Part shown: piece after piece, positions 55,357 through 61,896 of the stretch
How positions within the stretch are numbered: the first letter of the stretch is position 1
How the letters are laid out: every line of letters begins with the position of its first letter
Assembly (NCBI RefSeq): GCF_009604405.1
Contig: NZ_WEGK01000001.1
Location: forward strand, 372,001 to 436,000
DNA: 64,000 nucleotides
DNA from: Nocardia macrotermitis
GTDB lineage: Bacteria; Actinomycetota; Actinomycetes; Mycobacteriales; Mycobacteriaceae
Reading direction: 5' to 3'
Program-made: the position numbers and the translations under genes
The notes under the pieces: generated by a model
What the model was told of the DNA's origin: nothing
Seen by the model: the letters and a program-made list of their open reading frames with translations, nothing else
Database searches by the model: none

Positions 55357-56392
55357 AGACCAGATCGCGCAGCTGCTCGATGAGCTTGACCCGATCCGCC
55401 GCGGTCTCGGCGATCGGCACGACGTTCAGCACCGTCACCCCGGCCTCGGCGAAGGCGGCCACCCGCTCCTCGACGAACCCGGCCGAACCGATCAGCGAGA
55501 CGTCGCGGACCAGTTCGTCGGGCACGATCTTGGCTGCGGCCTCCTTCTCACCGGCCAGGTACAGCTCCTGGATGCGATCCGCGGCCTCGCCGTAGCCGTA
55601 TTTGGTGGCCAGCGTGTGGTAGAAGTTCTTGCCCTTGGCGCCCATGCCACCGATGTACAGCGCCAGATGCGGCTTGATGAATTCGCGCAGCCCCTCGACG
55701 TTGTCGCCGATGGCCAGCGCGGGCCCGGCGAACACCTCGAGCTCACCCAGGGCCGGATCGCGCTTCGCCTTACCGGCGGCCAGGCTCTCACCCCAGACGT
55801 CGTTCGCCTTCTCGGGCAGGAAGAAGATCGGCTGCCAGCCCTCGGCGATCTCCGCGGCCAGCTGCACGTTCTTGGGCCCCAGCGCGGCCAGCAGCACCGG
55901 AATGCGTTCGCGCACCGGATGATTGATCAGCTTGAGGGATTTGCCGAGGCCGGTCCCCCGCTCGGCGGGCAGCGGGATCGTGTAGTGCTTGCCCTCGAAG
56001 GACAGGCGTTCGCGCCGCCACACGCTGCGGCAGATCTCCACCACCTCGCGGGTGCGGCCGATCGGGGCGTCGTAGGGCACGCCGTGGAAACCCTCGATCA
56101 CCTGCGGACCCGACGCGCCCAGCCCGAGGATGTAGCGGCCGTCCGAGACGTAGTCCAGCCCGGCCGCGGTCATCGCGGTCAGGGTGGGTGTGCGGGTGTA
56201 CAGCTGGAGAATTCCCGAGGCCAGCTGCACGCGCTCGGTCTTGGCGGCCAGATAGCCCAGTGCGCTCACCGCGTCGAAGGAGTACGCCTCCGGTACGAAC
56301 ACGATGTCCAGGCCCGCACGCTCGAGGTCCGCGACCTCGGCCGCGACCTCCTTGAATCCGCCCGCATAGTTGATGCCCAATCCGATACGCAT
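55355..56392 (-). CDS. LLM-class F420-dependent oxidoreductase
   Basis: A 345-residue luciferase-like TIM barrel of the F420-dependent subgroup. It begins MRIGLGINYAGGF, then IVFVPEAYSFDAVSALGYLAAKTERVQLASGILQLYTRTPTLTAMTAAGLD, GRYILGLGASGPQV and PVLLAALGPKNVQLAAEIAEGW, all characteristic of mycobacterial F420 LLM proteins. It would reduce or oxidise an unknown small molecule using F420. Divergent from the cyclodeaminase-like gene. Confidence 0.9.
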   Translation of the reverse strand: MRIGLGINYAGGFKEVAAEVADLERAGLDIVFVPEAYSFDAVSALGYLAAKTERVQLASGILQLYTRTPTLTAMTAAGLDYVSDGRYILGLGASGPQVIEGFHGVPYDAPIGRTREVVEICRSVWRRERLSFEGKHYTIPLPAERGTGLGKSLKLINHPVRERIPVLLAALGPKNVQLAAEIAEGWQPIFFLPEKANDVWGESLAAGKAKRDPALGELEVFAGPALAIGDNVEGLREFIKPHLALYIGGMGAKGKNFYHTLATKYGYGEAADRIQELYLAGEKEAAAKIVPDELVRDVSLIGSAGFVEERVAAFAEAGVTVLNVVPIAETAADRVKLIEQLRDLV

Positions 56393-56584
56393 GCGCTCAA
56401 CCTACTGCGCACCAGCTAACGCACCGCGTGACCCCCCACACTCGAACATCGCCCCCGGCGGCCGGGTCCAGGGACCGATCCACGGCCGCCACGGGTGACC
56501 CGGTACCGTGAACGGCATCCCTCGGCCGATCGGTCCCGGCCGGTCAGTCGAACAGTCGCGCATCGAAACGGGAGGCCCCGCAAC

Positions 56585-57241
56585 ATGTCTCAGGACACCG
56601 CATCGTCCACCGACACCACCACCTTCGGTGCCTCGGCCATCGGGCGGTACCTGGACGATCTGGCCGCCAAGATCCCCGCGCCCGGTGGCGGCGCGGTCGC
56701 CGCGCTGCACGCCGCCCAGGCCGCGGCGCTGGTGGCGATGGTGGCCCGCTACACCACCCGCGCCAAGGACGCCGACAACCGTCCGGCAATCGATCGGATC
56801 ATCGCGGCCGCCGACGCCGCGCGCGCGCGTTCGCTGGCCCTGGCCGACGCCGACGCCGCGGCCTTCACCGCCGTCGGGGCGGCCTACAAACTGCCCAAGG
56901 ACACCGACGCCGAGCGTGACGCGCGCGGCGCGGCGATCACCGCGGCGTTGCTCGAGGCCGCCCGGGTGCCCGCCGCCGTGGTCGCCGAGGCCGACGAAAT
57001 CCTTTCCCTCGCAGCCGATCTGCTGCCCATCGGGAATCCGAATGTGGTCACCGATATCGGTGCCGCCGCCGACGCCGCGCGCGCCGCGGCCACCAGTTCG
57101 CGGTTGAACATCGCGATCAACGTGACCTCGCTCGGCGAGGGTGAAGGCGTGGAGTTCGCACCGGTTCTCACCCGGATCGACGAGCTCACCGCGCGGGCCG
57201 ACGCGGTCTACACCGATGTGATGGCCGTCGTCCTGCGCTGA
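56585..57241 (+). CDS. cyclodeaminase/cyclohydrolase-family protein (FTCD C-terminal type)
   Basis: A 218-residue all-helical protein of the FTCD_C family, whose characterised members (formimino-THF cyclodeaminase, FchA methenyl-THF cyclohydrolase) work on folate one-carbon units. Signature features are IGRYLDDLAAKIPAPGGGAVAALHAAQAAALVAMVARYT, AADAARARSLALADADAAAF and LPIGNPNVVTDIGAAADAARAA. ATG 56585 follows GGGAGG. folD lies about 1 kb away on the other strand, which fits a folate role, but the exact reaction is inferred. Confidence 0.85.
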   Translation: MSQDTASSTDTTTFGASAIGRYLDDLAAKIPAPGGGAVAALHAAQAAALVAMVARYTTRAKDADNRPAIDRIIAAADAARARSLALADADAAAFTAVGAAYKLPKDTDAERDARGAAITAALLEAARVPAAVVAEADEILSLAADLLPIGNPNVVTDIGAAADAARAAATSSRLNIAINVTSLGEGEGVEFAPVLTRIDELTARADAVYTDVMAVVLR

Positions 57242-57334
57242 GCAGCATACGTTCAGCAATCAACGTTGTAGCGACATGCGACAATTTGGTCACGAAGCGT
57301 GCGCTTTCGGCGGGGCCGCATGATCATGAAGTTC

Positions 57335-57340
57335 TAGAAT
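57335..57340 (+). promoter_or_regulatory. candidate -10 of the L,D-transpeptidase gene
   Basis: TAGAAT fits the TANNNT element, 37 bp before the start codon; no clear -35 is seen. GAAGGGG before ATG 57378 is a good ribosome site. Confidence 0.35.
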
Positions 57341-57377
57341 GAACCTCTCATAACCACACCAGCGAAGGGGTGGGGTC

Positions 57378-58130
57378 ATGCGGAACATGATTCGTCATTT
57401 GTTCTTCGGGATCGTCATCGCAGCCCTTGCGGCGATTACCTCCGGCACCGCTGCCGCGGCATTCGTCACACCACAGCAGCTTCTCGCCGTAACGTCCATT
57501 TCACCCGCCAACGGAGCGCTGGTGGGTATCGCACATCCGGTCACGGTCGAATTCGCGCAACCGGTCGCGAATCACGCACTGGCCGAACGATCCGTCACGG
57601 TCACCGCCGGTCAGGCGCTGGCAGGTGCGTTCTCCTGGAACGGGGATCGGGAACTGGTCTGGACCCCGAACCAATTCCTGCCGGTCAATGCCCGATTCAC
57701 GGTTCAAGCGGGGAATGCGCGCACGCAATTCGCCAGTAACGGCGGTACGCGTGCGGATGCCAACATGTCCGCGCACACCTTCACGGTGTACGTCCCGGGA
57801 CAGGCGCCGCGGGTGATGCCCGCGTCGATGGGTAAACCGTCCCGGCCGACACCGGTCGGTACTTTTCCCGTGATGGAGAAGGACCGCACCATAATCTTCG
57901 ATTCGCGCACCATCGGCATTCCGCTGAGTTCACCCGAGGGCTACTACCTGCACGGTGAATATGCCGAACGGCTCACCTCGGGCGGAGTATTCGTGCATTC
58001 CGCGCCGTGGTCGGTCAATCAGCAGGGTAATTCGAACGTCAGTCACGGATGTATCAATCTCGCGCCCGCGGACGCCCAGTGGTATTACAACCAGGTCAGC
58101 GTCGGCGATCCGGTGACAACGCACTGGTGA
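57378..58130 (+). CDS. exported L,D-transpeptidase (YkuD)
   Basis: A 250-residue cell-wall enzyme that makes 3-3 peptidoglycan cross-links. It has a cleavable signal peptide (IRHLFFGIVIAALAAITSGTAAAA), an Ig-like domain (about residues 38-135, TSISPANGALVGIAHPVTVEFAQPV), and a YkuD domain with the active site HSAPWSVNQQG...SHGCINLAP; the catalytic cysteine is in SHGC, near residue 228. It is shorter than two-Ig-domain mycobacterial enzymes and ends right after the catalytic domain. Confidence 0.94.
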   Translation: MRNMIRHLFFGIVIAALAAITSGTAAAAFVTPQQLLAVTSISPANGALVGIAHPVTVEFAQPVANHALAERSVTVTAGQALAGAFSWNGDRELVWTPNQFLPVNARFTVQAGNARTQFASNGGTRADANMSAHTFTVYVPGQAPRVMPASMGKPSRPTPVGTFPVMEKDRTIIFDSRTIGIPLSSPEGYYLHGEYAERLTSGGVFVHSAPWSVNQQGNSNVSHGCINLAPADAQWYYNQVSVGDPVTTHW

Positions 58131-58142
58131 GCGGTGGCGAAT

Positions 58143-58181
58143 CGGTGGCGAGCCGCGTGTTTCGGGCGCGACTCGCCACCG
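58143..58181. terminator. bidirectional terminator between convergent ldt and folD
   Basis: CGGTGGCGAG (58143-58152) pairs perfectly with CTCGCCACCG (58172-58181); the 19-nt loop can fold further (CCGCG/CGCG) and contains TTT. Confidence 0.65.
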
Positions 58182-58194
58182 CATCACCGCACCG

Positions 58195-59046
58195 CTAGGC
58201 CCGGCTCGCCTCGGCCGCGCGCACCACGTGCCGCATCAGCAGGGCCGTGGTGACCGGGCCGACTCCGCCCGGAACCGGGCTCAGCGCACCGGCTTTCCCC
58301 TGTACGGACGCCGCGTCCACATCGCCGACGATCTTGCCGTCCGGCCCCTCGTTGGTGCCGACGTCGATGACGATCGCACCCTCGCGCACATGGTCGCCGG
58401 TGATCAGACCCGCGCGGCCCGCCGCGGCGACCACGATATCCGCGGCGGCGGTGACCGCGGGCAGATCGGTGGTGCGGGAGTGGCAGACCGTCACGGTCGC
58501 GTTCTCGGCGAGCAGTAGTTGCGCGAGCGGCTTACCGACCACGTTCGAGCGGCCCACGACCGCGACATGCCTTCCGGCCAGCGGAATGTCGTGATGTTTG
58601 GCCAGTTCCACGACGGCCTCGGAGGTGGCGGGCGGGAAGCCCGGCAGACCGGTGGCCAGCAGACCCAGCGAATGCGGGCTGACGCCGTCGACGTCCTTGG
58701 CCGCGACGATGGCGGAACTCACGTCGGGTAGCGCCACCCGCTCCGGCAGCGGCGTCTGCAACATGACCGCGTCGACCGCGATGTCGGCGCACAGGCCGCG
58801 CAGCTCCGAGCGAATCGCGTCTGCCGTCGCAGTGGCTCCCAGATCGACCGTGTCGCAATCGATTCCGAGTTTTCCGGCGGCGCGCTGCAACGACTTCACG
58901 TACCAGCCACTGGCCGGATCGTCGTTGGCCACCACCAGCACCAGCCGCGGCGCGGCGCCACGCTCGGCGAGTGCGGCGGCGCGCTCGGCAGTTTCGGAAT
59001 TGAGGGTTGCGGCGAGTTCCTTGCCGGTCAGCGAAATGGTGTCCAC
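58195..59046 (-). CDS. folD: bifunctional methylene-THF dehydrogenase / methenyl-THF cyclohydrolase
   Basis: A 283-residue FolD, interconverting 5,10-methylene-, methenyl- and 10-formyl-tetrahydrofolate with NADP. Signatures are LVVANDDPASGWYVKSLQRAAGKLGID with the catalytic Y..K, DAVMLQTPLPERV, KDVDGVSPHSLGLLATG, HVAVVGRSNVVGKPLAQLLLAENATVTVCHSRT and the C-terminal LSPVPGGVGPVTTALLM. The tail after the last helix is short. It supplies methyl groups that MetH finally transfers. Confidence 0.96.
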   Translation of the reverse strand: MDTISLTGKELAATLNSETAERAAALAERGAAPRLVLVVANDDPASGWYVKSLQRAAGKLGIDCDTVDLGATATADAIRSELRGLCADIAVDAVMLQTPLPERVALPDVSSAIVAAKDVDGVSPHSLGLLATGLPGFPPATSEAVVELAKHHDIPLAGRHVAVVGRSNVVGKPLAQLLLAENATVTVCHSRTTDLPAVTAAADIVVAAAGRAGLITGDHVREGAIVIDVGTNEGPDGKIVGDVDAASVQGKAGALSPVPGGVGPVTTALLMRHVVRAAEASRA

Positions 59047-59252
59047 GCCACCACCTTAATCGGCCCGCCACCGGCTCCGACGCGCGGCGCGCATTACCGG
59101 CTATCGATCCGCTACCGGGCAATACTGGGGAATTCACAATGACCAAATCATCGATGACGCGTCCCCCGGACCGTATCGTGGTGGCGACTGTCCGAAGAGC
59201 CAATTGCCAGCAACTCAACATCATCCGTTCGCTCGGAAAGGTGTCGACAGCA

Positions 59253-60122
59253 GTGAAGATCGTCCGACGTGTCACCTACCTCCTCGCGGCCAGCACGGCC
59301 TTCCTCCTCACGGCCGGATCCAGCTCCGGAATCGCGGCCGCCGACAACACTCCCGCATCCCTGTACGGCTCCGCGCAGGCCCAGTTCGTCAGCGGTCACG
59401 ACGCGGCCGGGCTGCGCGACCTCGGGCGGATGGTCGCCGCCGCCCCGGCCGACCCGCAGGCCCTCGCGCTACAGGCCATCTGGGCCGATTACGCGGGTGA
59501 TCTGATCACCCGGGAAACGGCCTTCAACCGGCTCGGATCGGTCGATCCCGGGATGGCCGCCGGTGCCCGCGGGGTCCTCGGCGCGATCGGCGCGGGCGTG
59601 GGCACCCTGCCCAATCCGCTGCCCGCGCTGATCGGCCCGCAGACCGCGCTGGTGGTACTCGGGTACGGCCTGCTGCCCAACGGCGCGCTGCGACCGGAAC
59701 TCGTGAACCGCCTGCAAGCGGCCTGGTTGCAGGCGATCGCCGCGCCGAACTCACCGATCGTGGTGACCGGCGGCGCGCCGCAGAACGGAGTGCCCGAGGC
59801 GGCCGCGATGGCGGGCTGGCTGATCGGGCACGGCATTCCGGCCTCCCGCATCCTGGTCGAGGACCGCTCCGGTTCCACGGTGCAGAACGCGCTGTTCAGC
59901 ACCCGGATCATGCGGTCGCGCGGCATCGACAGCGCGGTGGTGATCACCTCGCCGAACCACATCCGCCGCGCGGTCACCGATTTCATCGTCGCCGGCACCC
60001 GGGTGGTGGGCGCGATGACCTCGCCGAACGAGATCATCTCCCAACTGGTGCCCCCGTCCAAGGCCGCGCAGCGGGGCATCTACCTGGACGCCACCCGCAC
60101 CTTCCTGCCGAATTCGGGTTAA
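59253..60122 (+). CDS. exported YdcF/DUF218-family protein
   Basis: A 289-residue protein with a signal peptide (VTYLLAASTAFLLTAGSSSG), a helical region (YGSAQAQFVSGHDAAGLRDLGRM) and a C-terminal DUF218 domain: ALVVLGYGLLPNGALRPELVNRLQAAW, PIVVTGGAPQNGVPEAAAMAGWLIGHGIPASRILVEDRSGSTVQNALFS, SAVVITSPNHIRRA. Family members include envelope proteins of uncertain enzymology. I chose GTG 59253 because the signal peptide then begins properly; an in-frame ATG at 59139, after GGGGA, would add 38 residues and cannot be excluded. Confidence 0.8.
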   Translation: MKIVRRVTYLLAASTAFLLTAGSSSGIAAADNTPASLYGSAQAQFVSGHDAAGLRDLGRMVAAAPADPQALALQAIWADYAGDLITRETAFNRLGSVDPGMAAGARGVLGAIGAGVGTLPNPLPALIGPQTALVVLGYGLLPNGALRPELVNRLQAAWLQAIAAPNSPIVVTGGAPQNGVPEAAAMAGWLIGHGIPASRILVEDRSGSTVQNALFSTRIMRSRGIDSAVVITSPNHIRRAVTDFIVAGTRVVGAMTSPNEIISQLVPPSKAAQRGIYLDATRTFLPNSG

Positions 60123-60149
60123 TCCGCAGCTCTGCACCACAATGAACCG

Positions 60150-60983
60150 ATGATCGTGCCCGATATCGGTTCGCTGGTCACCACGCTGCGTGCGGCGGGG
60201 TGCGTGTTCGCCGAGGAGGAGGCCGCGCTGCTGGGTGCAGCGGCGGCCTCCACTTCGGATCTGGAAGAACTTGTCGCACAGCGGGTTTCCGGTGTCCCGC
60301 TGGAACATCTGCTGGGCTGGACGGAGTTTCGCGGATTGCGCGTCGCGGTCGCACCCGGGGTGTTCGTTCCGCGCCAGCGCACCGGATTCCTGGTGGAACT
60401 GGCCGTCGCCGATCCGCGCGATCCGTGCGTGGTTCTGGACATGTGCTGCGGTTGTGGCGCGCTCGGTCTCGCGGTGGCGACCGAGTTGTCCGCCAGCGGA
60501 ATCCGCGTCGAGCTCACCGCGAGCGATCTGGAACCCGCCGCGGTGGCGTGTGCCCGGCGCAATCTCGCGGCATTCGACGCAGCGGTGTATCAGGGGGATC
60601 TGTTCGCTCCGCTGCCCTCGGAGCTGGCCGGGCGGGTGGATCTGCTGCTGGCCAATACTCCGTATGTTCCGACCGAGGCCATCGCCGATATGCCGCCGGA
60701 GGCGCGTGATCACGAACCGCGCACCGCGCTCGACGGTGGGGCCGATGGACTCGGCGTCTTCCGTCGTGTCGCGGCTGCGGCACCGCACTGGCTCGCGCCC
60801 GGTGGTCGGCTGCTGGTCGAAACCAGTCGTGAGCAATCCGAGCTTGCCACGAAAATCCTTGCGCAACATGGACTTACGCCGATGGTTGCAGAGTCGGAGG
60901 AGCTTTACGCCACCGTTGTGATCGGCACTCGCCCCGCGACCGGGGAGGTCACCGATGGACCGCAGTCATCGCGTGAGGGATGA
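60150..60983 (+). CDS. PrmC-related putative protein-(glutamine-N5) methyltransferase
   Basis: A 277-residue HemK/PrmC-like methyltransferase. An N-terminal helical domain and GVPLEHLLGWTEFRGLRVAVAPGVFVPRQRTG precede motif I (VVLDMCCGCGALGLAVA) and the active-site loop LLANTPYVPTEAI, which has Asn-Thr-Pro-Tyr where true PrmC has Asn-Pro-Pro-Tyr. It belongs with the actinobacterial PrmC-related subgroup of unknown substrate (TIGR03704 as I recall), not with the release-factor enzyme itself. ATG 60150 is 28 bp after the YdcF gene. Confidence 0.85.
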   Translation: MIVPDIGSLVTTLRAAGCVFAEEEAALLGAAAASTSDLEELVAQRVSGVPLEHLLGWTEFRGLRVAVAPGVFVPRQRTGFLVELAVADPRDPCVVLDMCCGCGALGLAVATELSASGIRVELTASDLEPAAVACARRNLAAFDAAVYQGDLFAPLPSELAGRVDLLLANTPYVPTEAIADMPPEARDHEPRTALDGGADGLGVFRRVAAAAPHWLAPGGRLLVETSREQSELATKILAQHGLTPMVAESEELYATVVIGTRPATGEVTDGPQSSREG

Positions 60984-60994
60984 CCGCGGGCGGT

Positions 60995-61894
60995 TCAGGG
61001 CTGTCGGCGGATGATCGTGGGATCCGAGGCTCCGGTGCCCGTATCGGGCGGGGTCGTTCCGCCCGGCTGTGCAGGTTGCGGTTGGACGCCGCCCTGCGCG
61101 GGTGGGTATCCGCCCGGCTGCGCGTGATTCGGCTGCGCTTGCGGATATTCACTGCCGGACTGGGCCGGATAGCCGCCCGACTCCGGGGTATTCGGCTGAG
61201 CCTGCGCGTATCCGCCGCCGGTCTGGGGCGGATATCCACCTGATTGCGCGACGTTCGGCTGGGCTTGCGGGTAGCCGCCGGTCTGAGGAGGGTGCTGGCC
61301 GCTGAGGGGCGTCGCGCCGGGTTGCTGCTGAGGCACCGGCGCAGGTGCCTGCATGCCGAACTGCCCCGGGTAGATGCCTGAGGCCGACAGCCCGGGACCC
61401 AGCGCGCCCAGATTCTGCGTGATCGCGTCGATACTGGTCTGCACGCCTTGCAGACCGGCTTCGAAGGCCACCGGATCGGGTTTGGTCGTGGCCGAGACAT
61501 ATTGGGCCACACCGGCTTCCACGGCCTCCACCGCCGCGGTCGCGTCCGGCAGCGCCTGATCGCGATGGGGCCGCGGCAGTGTCGCGACGGCGATCAGATG
61601 GTTGTCGATCGCCATCGCCGACTGTTCCAGTCCCGCACGCAGATTCACGCTCGAGGCCGTGTCGTAGGCATTCACACCGTGCAGGGCACGGATGGCGTCC
61701 CGCAGCCGACGGTGCAGGCGGGCCTCCGGATCGTGCGAACCCGCCCACGACGCCGGAGCGTTCGAGGGCATCCCCGGCACGATCTGGTTGTCGAACGCGA
61801 TCGACTGCTTCTGATGACGGCCGATCACCAGCACGATCGCGGCAACCCCGCCGACCAGCACCAGCAGCGCCAACAGGATCAGCAGCAGTACCAC
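60995..61894 (-). CDS. membrane-anchored protein with Gln/Pro/Gly-rich C-terminal repeats
   Basis: About 299 residues. GTG 61894 is preferred because GGAGG is just upstream. An N-terminal membrane span (LLLILLALLVLVGGVAAIVLVIG) is followed by a helical domain (DPEARLHRRLRDAIRALHGVNAYDTASS, AMAIDNHLIAVATLPRPHR) and, from about residue 195, repeated GGYPPQ/QAQPN units. It starts 2 bp after the stop of the zinc-ribbon gene and so is almost certainly co-translated with it. No family recognised; the helical part faintly recalls LemA-like proteins. Confidence 0.72.
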   Translation of the reverse strand: MVLLLILLALLVLVGGVAAIVLVIGRHQKQSIAFDNQIVPGMPSNAPASWAGSHDPEARLHRRLRDAIRALHGVNAYDTASSVNLRAGLEQSAMAIDNHLIAVATLPRPHRDQALPDATAAVEAVEAGVAQYVSATTKPDPVAFEAGLQGVQTSIDAITQNLGALGPGLSASGIYPGQFGMQAPAPVPQQQPGATPLSGQHPPQTGGYPQAQPNVAQSGGYPPQTGGGYAQAQPNTPESGGYPAQSGSEYPQAQPNHAQPGGYPPAQGGVQPQPAQPGGTTPPDTGTGASDPTIIRRQP

Positions 61895-61896
61895 GC

